Origin: JAENVT01 sp031370745
GTDB lineage: Bacteria; Actinomycetota; Acidimicrobiia; Acidimicrobiales; Ilumatobacteraceae
DNA: 15,110 bases
NCBI GenBank assembly: GCA_031370745.1
Contig: JANMQX010000138.1
Span: 1-15,110, forward strand
Direction of reading: 5' to 3'
Shown in pieces: positions 1-7,740 of this stretch (the first letter of the stretch is position 1; every line of letters starts with the position of its first letter). Both the position numbers and the translations under genes were made by a program. Below the pieces are notes generated by a model that worked only from the letters and a program-made list of their open reading frames with translations, was not told the DNA's origin and ran no database searches.

Positions 1-9
1 CGCCAAGTT

Positions 10-672
10 ATGGGATTGCAATCGTTCGAGCGGTCGCTAGAGCGTATGGTCGAGGGCGTGTTCTCACGTGGTTCTCATTCCAGCATTCGTCCGGTCGAGC
101 TCGGCCGGCGGCTCTTGCGCGAGATGGACGACAATCGCAGCGTCGATGTCAAGGGTCAGCGCATCGTCCCCAACGACTTCAGTTTTCAGCTCAGTGGCAA
201 AGATCACGCAGGGTTCTCCGAGATCGACGAGGCGCTGAACAACGAGTTGTGCGAGACGGCCCGCGAATACGCACGAGCCGAGGGGTTTCATTTCATGGGG
301 CCTGTGCGGGTGGCCATGGCGGTCGACAACAACCTCAAGCCGGGCCGGTTCACCGTGACCTCGAGGCTACGCGAGGCGGGCAGCGGCGGCGGTCCGGCGA
401 TGCTCGTGCTGCCATCGGGCGAAAAGGTGATGCTCAGCGACCGGATCGTCACAATCGGACGCCTGCCCGATTGCACGATCGCATTGCCCGACGCCAATGT
501 CAGCCGCAAGCACACCGAGGTGCACCACCGCGGTAACGCGTTCGTCATCGTCGATCTCGGGTCAACCAACGGCACCAAGATCAACGGCACTCGCATCGAC
601 GGCGAGCGAACCTTGGCCGACGGCGACATCGTGAGCGTGGGGAGCACGCACCTGCGCTTCGAGGCACTGTGA
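10..672 (+). CDS. fhaA: FhaA-like protein: DUF3662 plus FHA domain
   Basis: Cytoplasmic phosphothreonine-reading adaptor of the PknB circuit; in mycobacteria FhaA binds phosphorylated partners in peptidoglycan synthesis. Residues about 1-115 match the DUF3662/FhaA N-terminal domain (opening with ERSLERMVEGVFSR, then an RPVELGRRLLREMD helix and a VPNDFSFQLS strand). A short Gly-rich linker follows, then an FHA domain at about 130-220. The FHA pThr-binding residues are all visible: G150-R151, S165 and H168 (SRKH), and GSTNGT at 184-189. At 220 aa it is less than half the length of M. tuberculosis FhaA, because the long Pro/Gly/Tyr-rich linker is absent. The ATG at 10 fits the family N-terminus; too little upstream sequence is present to judge the ribosome binding site. 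It heads a chain of overlapping genes; its TGA overlaps the GTG of the next. Confidence 0.93.
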   Translation: MGLQSFERSLERMVEGVFSRGSHSSIRPVELGRRLLREMDDNRSVDVKGQRIVPNDFSFQLSGKDHAGFSEIDEALNNELCETAREYARAEGFHFMGPVRVAMAVDNNLKPGRFTVTSRLREAGSGGGPAMLVLPSGEKVMLSDRIVTIGRLPDCTIALPDANVSRKHTEVHHRGNAFVIVDLGSTNGTKINGTRIDGERTLADGDIVSVGSTHLRFEAL

Positions 673-1205
673 TTGCAGCCGCCACCGAGCCTTTGCTCGG
701 CATTCTCAAATACGTACTGCTGGCGCTGCTCTACGTGTTCTTCGCGAGGGTGTTGTGGGCGGTGTGGAGCGAAGTCCGAGGGCCACGGCACGCTCTCGGT
801 CCGCAGGCTCGTGCAGTTGCGCCCACCGACCCAACCGTCGCTGCGCCGTCGCCTGTCACCGGCCAGCTCAGGCAGACCAAGCGATCCACCAAAGCACCGA
901 AGGGCAGGCGCGGCAACGTTGGCCGTTTCGTCGTGATCGAACCGAAAGCAACCCGTGGCGCGGCGTTTGGGGTCGGCGACGAGATGACGATCGGTCGGGC
1001 CGCAACCTGCACGATCGGCATGCCGAACGACTCGTTCGTCTCGCAGTTGCATGCTCGCGTCTTTCGTGAAGCAGGCTCGACGTTGATCGAAGATCTCGGT
1101 TCGACCAACGGCACATATCTCAACGGCAAACGCCTGGCGACGGCAGAGCGCGTTGCCAAGGGTGACCGCGTCCAGATCGGCAACACAGTTTTCGAGGCCG
1201 AGTAG
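669..1205 (+). CDS. fhaB: FhaB-like membrane-anchored FHA-domain protein
   Basis: Second phosphothreonine reader of the locus (FhaB/FipA in mycobacteria, where it is a substrate of the PknA/PknB kinases and links to division). A single hydrophobic segment at about residues 9-32 is followed by a basic, low-complexity linker (about 33-90, rich in Pro/Lys/Arg) and an FHA domain to the C-terminus at 178. The FHA motifs are intact: G109-R110, S125 and H128 (SQLH), and GSTNGT at 144-149. The start is a GTG at 669 overlapping the fhaA stop as GTGA, which indicates translational coupling. The length is close to that of the mycobacterial protein (about 155 aa). The stop TAG shares one base with the GTG of the phosphatase. 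Confidence 0.92.
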   Translation: MIAAATEPLLGILKYVLLALLYVFFARVLWAVWSEVRGPRHALGPQARAVAPTDPTVAAPSPVTGQLRQTKRSTKAPKGRRGNVGRFVVIEPKATRGAAFGVGDEMTIGRAATCTIGMPNDSFVSQLHARVFREAGSTLIEDLGSTNGTYLNGKRLATAERVAKGDRVQIGNTVFEAE

Positions 1206-2380
1206 TGAGCGATCACGTCGCCTTCACCGATCAGCCCGCCGTGCGTTGGGGAGCGGCCACCGATGTCGGGCTCGTACGCGCGGGCAACGAGGATGCGTTC
1301 GTCGCCGAGCCGATGGTGTTCGGTGTCGCCGACGGAATGGGTGGGCATCAAGCCGGCGAAGTTGCCAGCGACATCGCCGCGCGCATCATCCGCGACCGGC
1401 TCGGCACGGGCGCCAGCAACGTCGGTGTCGTCGTCGCCTCGGTCGTCGAGGCGAATGCCTCCATCTTTCAGGCAGCGCACGCCAGTGCCGATCATCAAGG
1501 CATGGGCACCACATTGACTGCGCTGGTGGTGTTGCGCGCCGACGAATCCAGCGTCGCCCGATTCGCATTGATCAACGTCGGCGACTCGCGCACTTACCTC
1601 CTGCGCAACGGCGAGTTGCATCGCGCCACGCTCGACCACAGCTACGTGCAGGAGCTGGTCAACACCGGCCACATCAGCGAGGACGAGGCCCGCACTCATC
1701 CGCGACGAAACATCGTCACTCGCGCTCTCGGAATCGAGCCGACGGTGCGTGTCGACACCTGGCTGGTTCCGATGGTGCACGGCGACCGGTTCATCTTGTG
1801 CAGCGATGGGTTGGTCGACGAGGTCCACGACGACGAGATCGCCACCATCGCGCTGGCCGCAACAGATCCGCAGATCGCCGCAGAGCAACTCGTCGCCAAG
1901 GCGAACGCCAACGGCGGACGCGACAACGTCACGGTCGTCGTAGTCGACGTCCTGCAGGGAGTCGAACCAACAGCCGAAGATGCCGAACTCGAGTCCGAGC
2001 CGGGCTGGCCGGGGTCCGACTCGGCAGGCACGATGATCGATGCCGACGCCAACAGCGTGATGAGCGCGGCTGGCATCATCGCCAACCCGGCCGTGCCGGT
2101 GTCGCCTGCCGTCCACGTCGACGGCACCGACGAACCCAGAGCGCCAGGACACTGGGGAACGCGTCGCTTCCTCAAGCTGATCGGTGCCGCTGCCGTGCTG
2201 ACGATCATCGTCACGTTGATCGCGGTTGCAGTGCACAACAGCAGCCAAGGTGAGCCCACACCCACAACTGTTGCCATCACGGAGCCGAATACGGCCGCCG
2301 CATCGACGACGAGCAGCACATCTACAACGTCCACAACCTCGACCACGACGATCGTGAGTACGAGCACCTCCGCGCCATGA
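1205..2380 (+). CDS. pstP: PP2C-family Ser/Thr phosphatase PstP
   Basis: Membrane-anchored, metal-dependent phosphatase that would remove phosphate from PknB and its targets. The catalytic domain spans about residues 10-245 with standard PP2C motifs: RAGNED near 25, ADGMGGH with metal ligand D43, GDSR with D127, CSDG with D201 and GGRDN with D240. A linker leads to one membrane segment at about 324-347, so the catalytic domain is cytoplasmic. The remaining roughly 40 residues are an external tail made almost wholly of Thr, Ser and Ala. The usual actinobacterial PstP has an extracellular part too, but this run of TST/TTS is striking and could be glycosylated (inference). The GTG start overlaps the fhaB stop by one base, and its own stop overlaps the next ATG as ATGA. 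At 391 aa it is shorter than M. tuberculosis PstP (514 aa), because the outer domain is reduced. Confidence 0.95.
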   Translation: MSDHVAFTDQPAVRWGAATDVGLVRAGNEDAFVAEPMVFGVADGMGGHQAGEVASDIAARIIRDRLGTGASNVGVVVASVVEANASIFQAAHASADHQGMGTTLTALVVLRADESSVARFALINVGDSRTYLLRNGELHRATLDHSYVQELVNTGHISEDEARTHPRRNIVTRALGIEPTVRVDTWLVPMVHGDRFILCSDGLVDEVHDDEIATIALAATDPQIAAEQLVAKANANGGRDNVTVVVVDVLQGVEPTAEDAELESEPGWPGSDSAGTMIDADANSVMSAAGIIANPAVPVSPAVHVDGTDEPRAPGHWGTRRFLKLIGAAAVLTIIVTLIAVAVHNSSQGEPTPTTVAITEPNTAAASTTSSTSTTSTTSTTTIVSTSTSAP

Positions 2381-3747
2381 GCTCGACGCCAATCGCCGCT
2401 GCTCGGCGGCGCACCGAACTCGGCTTGATCGTGATGGCCGCCACCATCACGGGCGCGGCCTACACATTGGCCTCGCTGGGCAAGAACGCTGTCATCCCTC
2501 CGATCCTCGTGCCCTTCCTGCTGGCGGTGCTCGGCCTGCTGGTCGTCGCCCACCTTGCCAATCGGGTGCTGGCAAAGGGCGCCGACGGCACCATCCTTCC
2601 GCTGGCCGCACTGCTGCACGGCATCGGCTACGTGATCATCGCCAGGCTCAGCGAGCGGGCGGCCGGGCTCCAGACGACCTGGACCTTCGTGGCGATCGTC
2701 GCCTATGTCGCGACCCTTGTCGTCATCCAGCGCGCCTCGGATCTGGCGCGGTACCAGTGGAGCTTTCTGGTGATCGGAGGTGCACTGCTGCTGATGCCAC
2801 TTGTCCCTGGAATCGGCAACACCAAGGGCGGCGCACGCATCTGGGTCAGCGTCGGCCCGATCAACTTCCAACCGGGTGAGTTCGCCAAGATCGCCCTCGC
2901 GCTGTTCTTCGCCGGCTACCTCGCCGACCACCGGGAGCTGATCGCCGCCGGCGGCTGGCGCGTCGGGCCGTTCCACCTTCCCGAACTGCGTCACCTGTTG
3001 CCGATCGCGCTGGCGTGGGGATTCGCAGTCGTGGTGATGGTCGCCGAGCAGGACCTCGGCTCGTCGCTGCTGTTCTTCACGTTGTTCATCGTGATGATGT
3101 GGGTCGCGACCGAACGCGCCAGCTACCTCGTGATCGGTCTGATGCTGTTCTCCGGCGCGGCGTACGCCGCGTGGCGCCTGGTCTCTCACGTACAGACCCG
3201 CGTAGCCATCTGGCGCAACCCATGGCCGCAATACGAGGGCAAGGGATACCAGATCGTGCAGGCCATGTTTGCCTTCGCCAACGGTGGAACCGGCGGAACT
3301 GGTCTCGGTCTTGGAAGCCCCAACAAGATCCCCGTGGCCAAGACCGACTTCATCTTCGCTGCCATCGGCGAGGAACTCGGCCTGCTGGGAACGACTGCGA
3401 TCCTGATCGGGTTCCTGCTGATGATCGGCAGCGGGCTGCGCATCGCGATCCGCGCTGATCGCGCGTTCGAGAAGCTGCTCGCAACCGGGCTAACCACCAT
3501 CGTCGGCATGCAGGCGTTCATCATCATCGGCGGCGTCACCCGCGTCGTGCCGCTGACCGGCATTGCCCTGCCGTTCGTCAGCTACGGCGGTTCCAGTCTG
3601 CTCGCCAACTATGTGCTGCTGGCTCTGCTGGTCCGCGTCAGCGACTCGACCGCCCGCCGTCTCGGTGAAACCCCGAACGAGCTGACAACTCAGGAGCGGT
3701 TCGAGGCCTACAGGCAGCGACGCGCCGCAGCCAAGGCCCGCACGTGA
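2377..3747 (+). CDS. rodA: SEDS-family peptidoglycan glycosyltransferase (RodA/FtsW)
   Basis: Polytopic inner-membrane enzyme that polymerises lipid II into glycan strands, working with the class B PBP encoded next. The protein is hydrophobic throughout, with about 12 predicted membrane segments. SEDS hallmarks are clear: AEQDLGSSLL, with D226 at the position of the essential Asp of the large extracellular loop; KTDFIFAAIGEELG; and the C-terminal block from GGVTRVVPLTG through PFVSYGGSS. Length 456 aa is typical. The ATG at 2377 overlaps the pstP stop (ATGA), and its own TGA overlaps the GTG of pbpA, so rodA and pbpA are translationally coupled, as expected for a cognate SEDS-PBP pair. Position in the locus argues for the RodA (Rv0017c-type) member rather than the dcw-cluster FtsW; sequence alone does not separate them here. 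Confidence 0.95.
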   Translation: MSSTPIAAARRRTELGLIVMAATITGAAYTLASLGKNAVIPPILVPFLLAVLGLLVVAHLANRVLAKGADGTILPLAALLHGIGYVIIARLSERAAGLQTTWTFVAIVAYVATLVVIQRASDLARYQWSFLVIGGALLLMPLVPGIGNTKGGARIWVSVGPINFQPGEFAKIALALFFAGYLADHRELIAAGGWRVGPFHLPELRHLLPIALAWGFAVVVMVAEQDLGSSLLFFTLFIVMMWVATERASYLVIGLMLFSGAAYAAWRLVSHVQTRVAIWRNPWPQYEGKGYQIVQAMFAFANGGTGGTGLGLGSPNKIPVAKTDFIFAAIGEELGLLGTTAILIGFLLMIGSGLRIAIRADRAFEKLLATGLTTIVGMQAFIIIGGVTRVVPLTGIALPFVSYGGSSLLANYVLLALLVRVSDSTARRLGETPNELTTQERFEAYRQRRAAAKART

Positions 3748-5234
3748 ACAAGCAGATCCGCCGCCTCGCCGTTGCCCTGTTGGCCTGTTACCTGGTGCTG
3801 TTCGTGCAGTTGAACGTGCTCGCGGTCGGTCGGCAACGAGAGCTCAACGCCGACCCGCGCAACAACCGCCAGACCGAGCGAGACTTCAACCGTCCGCGTG
3901 GAGCGATCGTGGCCGCCGACGGAACTGTGCTGGCCCGGAGCGTGCCCACGCCGCGTGGTGACCAGTTCCGTTACCAGCGCGAGTATCCAACCGGCGATCT
4001 GTTCGGCAACGTCACGGGCTACTACACGTTCAGCTTCGGGTCGACCCAGCTCGAGCGAACCGAGAACGACGTGCTGATGGGGGATACCAATGCCCAGAAG
4101 CTGCATGCAATCGGCGGACTCTTCAGCGGCACCGACAACACCGGCAGTGTGTTGTTGACAATGCGGCCCGACGTACAACAGGTCGCGGCCGATGCGCTCG
4201 GAACACGCGAGGGCTCCGTCGTTGTGATGGACCCGCACACCGGTGCCGTGATCGCAATGATCAGCAACCCTCGTTACAACCCTGCAGATATCGCGGTGCA
4301 CAACTCGGCGCAAGCGCAAAACGCGTTGACGTTCCTCAACGCCGTGCCGGGCAAGCCACTGTTGGCCAACGCGTACCAAGAGCGATACATGCCCGGGTCG
4401 AGCTTCAAGGTCATCACCACATCGATCGCGTTCGAGGCCGGGGTGACCACGCTCGACCGCGTCTTTCCGGACTCGAAGTCATTTGTGCCGCCGCAGACCA
4501 CCGACCCCATCCAGAACTTCGGCGGCACTGTGTGCGGTGGCTCGATGGTCGAGGTCTTCTACCGCAGCTGCAACATCCCCTTCGCTCAACTTGCACTCGA
4601 ACTCGGTCCGGACCAGATGGTCGCGGGCACCAAGAAGTGGGGCATCGGCGAGAAGGTGCCCATCGATCTCCCGGCGCCAGCGGCAAGCAGGTTCGGTGAG
4701 GTCTCCGACTTCACCGACCAGTTGCCGTTGCTGGCGATCGGCGGCTTCGGGCAAGGCAGCACAACGATGGTGCCGATGCATATGGCCATGGTTGCCAGCA
4801 CCATCGCCAATGGCGGCGTGATGATGAAACCCCACGTCGTCGATGCAGCGCTCGACCACAGCGGTGGCGTCTTGTCGCGCACTACCCCTTCGGTCTGGAA
4901 GACGCCCATCGAACCTGGTACAGCGCAGACCCTGACCTCGCTGATGATCGAGGTGGTGAACAATGGGACGGGCAAGCCGATGCAACTGGACGGCGGAATC
5001 CAAGCCGCGGCCAAGACGGGTACTGCGCAGTTGAACACGACAGGCCCGGAGCGTTCGAACGCCTGGATCATCGGTTTCGCGCCTGCCGAAGCCCCGCAGT
5101 ACGCCATCGCCGTGGTGTTGAAGGGTGGTCCCAATGACGTGATCAGCGCCGGCACGGGCGGAAAGTTGGCCGGCCCGATCGCCAAGCAGGTGCTCGACTA
5201 TCTCTTCGCTCATCCGACCGCGTCTGGTGGGTGA
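3744..5234 (+). CDS. pbpA: class B penicillin-binding protein PbpA (transpeptidase)
   Basis: D,D-transpeptidase that cross-links new glycan, partner of the SEDS protein. An N-terminal signal anchor (about residues 7-28) is followed by a PBP-dimer region including RPRGAIVAADGTVLA, then a transpeptidase domain from about 150 to the end. All three penicillin-binding motifs are present: S219-x-x-K222 (in PGSSFK), S275-C-N277 and K424-T-G426. At 496 aa it matches the M. tuberculosis PbpA size (491 aa) and lacks PASTA repeats. The GTG start overlaps the rodA stop as GTGA. In mycobacteria and Streptomyces a pknA gene normally lies between pbpA and pknB; here only 94 bp separate them and no kinase remnant is visible. 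Confidence 0.95.
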   Translation: MNKQIRRLAVALLACYLVLFVQLNVLAVGRQRELNADPRNNRQTERDFNRPRGAIVAADGTVLARSVPTPRGDQFRYQREYPTGDLFGNVTGYYTFSFGSTQLERTENDVLMGDTNAQKLHAIGGLFSGTDNTGSVLLTMRPDVQQVAADALGTREGSVVVMDPHTGAVIAMISNPRYNPADIAVHNSAQAQNALTFLNAVPGKPLLANAYQERYMPGSSFKVITTSIAFEAGVTTLDRVFPDSKSFVPPQTTDPIQNFGGTVCGGSMVEVFYRSCNIPFAQLALELGPDQMVAGTKKWGIGEKVPIDLPAPAASRFGEVSDFTDQLPLLAIGGFGQGSTTMVPMHMAMVASTIANGGVMMKPHVVDAALDHSGGVLSRTTPSVWKTPIEPGTAQTLTSLMIEVVNNGTGKPMQLDGGIQAAAKTGTAQLNTTGPERSNAWIIGFAPAEAPQYAIAVVLKGGPNDVISAGTGGKLAGPIAKQVLDYLFAHPTASGG

Positions 5235-5328
5235 CTGGTGACTCACGGGCAGGTGACGTCAGAACAACGACGTTGCGTAGATAACCTCGTGGAGCGTTCG
5301 ACGCGCAAGAAAGCAGCGTAGGCAGCAC

Positions 5329-7707
5329 GTGACAGACAACGGCGAGCGGACGGTACTCAACGACCGCTACGAAATTCAGCAGCGCATCGGGCGGGGCGGC
5401 ATGGCCGACGTGTTCCTTGCGCGCGACCTGTTGCTCGACCGTTTGGTCGCCATCAAGGTGCTGTTTCCCGAGTTCGCCACTGATCCAAACTTCGTCGAGC
5501 GATTCCGCCGCGAAGCCCAATCAGCGGCGAATCTGACCCACCCCAACATCGTTGCCGTCTACGACTGGGGCAAGTACGCCAACACCTACTTCATGGCGAT
5601 GGAGTACGTGCAGGGTCGCACGCTCGCCGACATCTTGCGGGCAAACGGGCACGTCAATTCCGTGCAGGCCGCCGAGATCGCCAACGAGGTCGCCGCCGCT
5701 CTGGGCAACGCTCACGCCAGCGGGGTGGTTCACCGCGACATCAAGCCGGCCAACATCCTCATTGGCGGAAATGGGCAGGTGAAGGTCGCCGACTTCGGCA
5801 TCGCCAGGGCGATGAACGCGGGGAGCGAGAACAACCTCACCCAAGTCGGTTCGGTGATGGGCACTGCGACGTATTTCTCGCCAGAACAGGCCCAGGGTGC
5901 ACAACCCGATCCGCGTAGCGATCTGTACTCGCTCGGCATCGTCTTGTACGAGATGGTCGCGGGCAAGCCACCGTTCTCCGGCGAGAACCCGGTCAGCATC
6001 GCCTACAAACAGGTTCACGATCTGCCGCAGCCGCTGAACCAGCTGGTCGCCGACGTGCCTCGTCCGTTCGAGGCGATCGTTGCCAAGTTGTTGGCCAAGG
6101 ATCCCGGCATGCGCTACGCGAACGCCGACGCGCTGCGCGAAGATCTCCGCCGTTACCGCAGCGGCGAGCCGGTGATGGCTCTGGCCGCGGTGGCTGGCGC
6201 GGTTGCTCCGCCACTGCGCACCGGTGATACCGGATCAGCGGCCAACGTCACCCGAGCGATGCCGCGCACGGTCGCCAATCCGACGCAGGGTCCGACCACG
6301 GTGATGGCCCGAGCAGCGGTGCTGCCGCAGCAACGACAGCCCGAGCGCCGCAACAACTGGTACGGCGTCGCCGCGTTCATCGCCTTGCTGGCGCTGGTGG
6401 CCGGCGGGATCGTGCTGTTCAACATTCTGAAGAACAAGGACAAGGCTGACGCGGCGCAGTTCGAGCTCATCAATGTGGTCGGCAAGCCGCTGGACGAGGC
6501 GACCAAGGCGTTGCAGGACGCAGGGTTGGCCTTCACGAAGGTCGAGCAACCGACGGCAGGCGCTGTCGAAGGCACGGTCGTGTCGACAGACCCCATCGCC
6601 GGGACCATCGTCACGAAGAACCAGTCGATCACCGTCTTCTACAACCCGATCAAGGCACCCGTGCCGATCCCCGACGTGAAGGGTAAGACCCTCGACGAGG
6701 CCACCAGCATCTTGACTGGTGCCGGTTTCACGGTGTCACCGACTCCCACCTTCGTCGTTGACTCCTCGATTCCTGCCGGGCAGGTGTTGAGTACTGACCC
6801 GCCATTTGGTCAGTCGGCGGTTCAGGGCACCACTGTGGTCTTGACGGTGTCGAAAGCGCCCGATCAGGTCGGCGTTCCCGACGTGACTGGGCAGGCCGCA
6901 GATGCGGCGACGAGCGTTCTCACCGGCGAGCCCTACGCGTTCAAGGTCACCCAGAGCCAAGAGCCGAGTGCCGATGTTGCGGCCGGCACGGTGTTGCGCA
7001 CCGATCCGGCGTTCAACACCCCCGTCGCCAAGGGCTCGGCCGTCAACCTCATCGTGTCGGCGGGGCCGGCCAAAGTCAGGGTTCCGCCGGTCGAGGGATT
7101 GACCGAGGCTTCGGCACGCAACCAGTTGACCCAACGAGGCCTGCTTGCCAATGTCGTGAGCGTGCCGGTAGCCACCGGCTCAGTGCAAGACGGCATCGTC
7201 ATCTCGCAGAGCATTCCGTCGACTGAGCTTGTCGCACCGGGAACAACGATCAGGCTGCAGGTCGGCAAAGCCGCACCGGCACCGACAACTACCGCGGCTC
7301 CCACCACCCTTGCGCCGACCACGGTTCCACCCACGGCCGACCTGAGCATCTCCAAGACCGACGGTGTGCCGTCGCGATCTCCGGGAACGTTCAGCTACAC
7401 GATCGTCGTCAGCAATGCCGGGCCGTTCGACGTGACGGGCGCCAAGGTGAACGACACGATGCCCTCCGAACTCAGCAACGTGACGTGGACGTGCAATGCC
7501 GCGTGCCCTGGGAGTGTGAACGGCAACATCAACAACTTCTCGATCGACATACCGTCGGGTGGTTCGGTGACGTTCACGGTTACTGCCACGGTGACCGCGA
7601 CCTCGGGAACAGTGTCGAATACGGCCAGCGTTTCAGTCCCGAATGGAGTGACGGACCCGACGCCGGGCAACAACTCGTCAACCGACACCGACACCCTGAC
7701 ACCCTGA
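5329..7707 (+). CDS. pknB: PknB-type Ser/Thr kinase with 4 PASTA repeats and a C-terminal DUF11 domain
   Basis: Transmembrane Hanks-type kinase that senses cell-wall fragments through its PASTA repeats and phosphorylates division and wall proteins. The kinase domain is at about residues 13-275: Gly-loop GRGGMADV, K43 (AIK), HRD with D137, DFG with D155 and SPE ahead of subdomain IX. In the activation loop, T171 aligns with Thr171 of M. tuberculosis PknB, but the second autophosphorylation site (Thr173) is V173. A juxtamembrane stretch (276-343) leads to a membrane segment at about 346-366. PASTA units follow at about 378-441, 446-508, 514-580 and 583-649, then a Pro/Thr linker (650-669). Residues 670-792 are a DUF11 domain (opening ADLSISKTDG; VSNAGPFDVTGAKVNDTMP; ending DPTPGNNSSTDTDTL) with a CxxxC pair that could form a disulfide. 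DUF11 is not part of usual PknB. The GTG start comes from alignment with the family; the upstream AGG is a weak ribosome site. The preceding 94 bp may hold a promoter (possible -10 TAACCT at 5282-5287), but this is weak. Confidence 0.96.
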   Translation: MTDNGERTVLNDRYEIQQRIGRGGMADVFLARDLLLDRLVAIKVLFPEFATDPNFVERFRREAQSAANLTHPNIVAVYDWGKYANTYFMAMEYVQGRTLADILRANGHVNSVQAAEIANEVAAALGNAHASGVVHRDIKPANILIGGNGQVKVADFGIARAMNAGSENNLTQVGSVMGTATYFSPEQAQGAQPDPRSDLYSLGIVLYEMVAGKPPFSGENPVSIAYKQVHDLPQPLNQLVADVPRPFEAIVAKLLAKDPGMRYANADALREDLRRYRSGEPVMALAAVAGAVAPPLRTGDTGSAANVTRAMPRTVANPTQGPTTVMARAAVLPQQRQPERRNNWYGVAAFIALLALVAGGIVLFNILKNKDKADAAQFELINVVGKPLDEATKALQDAGLAFTKVEQPTAGAVEGTVVSTDPIAGTIVTKNQSITVFYNPIKAPVPIPDVKGKTLDEATSILTGAGFTVSPTPTFVVDSSIPAGQVLSTDPPFGQSAVQGTTVVLTVSKAPDQVGVPDVTGQAADAATSVLTGEPYAFKVTQSQEPSADVAAGTVLRTDPAFNTPVAKGSAVNLIVSAGPAKVRVPPVEGLTEASARNQLTQRGLLANVVSVPVATGSVQDGIVISQSIPSTELVAPGTTIRLQVGKAAPAPTTTAAPTTLAPTTVPPTADLSISKTDGVPSRSPGTFSYTIVVSNAGPFDVTGAKVNDTMPSELSNVTWTCNAACPGSVNGNINNFSIDIPSGGSVTFTVTATVTATSGTVSNTASVSVPNGVTDPTPGNNSSTDTDTLTP

Positions 7708-7713
7708 CACCCT
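7690..7713 (+). repeat. three tandem copies of an 8-bp unit across the pknB stop codon
   Basis: GACACCCT is repeated three times without interruption, preceded by a partial copy (GACACC at 7684-7689). The pknB stop TGA (7705-7707) straddles the junction of the second and third copies. Because the unit is 8 bp, gain or loss of one copy changes the reading frame at the protein's C-terminus. Loss of one copy would read on for about 72 more codons, to 7931 in the present numbering. Confidence 0.85.
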
Positions 7714-7740
7714 GGGAGTTTGGCGTCGCGGGTTCGGCGG

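Noticed and set aside
731..2392. Long minus-strand open frame (553 aa) opposite fhaB and pstP, and another (511 aa, 1696-3231) opposite pstP and rodA
   Set aside because: They are Arg/Asp/His-rich shadow frames caused by GC-rich codon use; the plus strand encodes clear FHA, PP2C and SEDS proteins.
5255..5273. Inverted repeat ACGTC-N8-GACGT upstream of pknB as an operator
   Set aside because: Only 5-bp arms in GC-rich DNA, no second copy elsewhere noticed; too weak to call.
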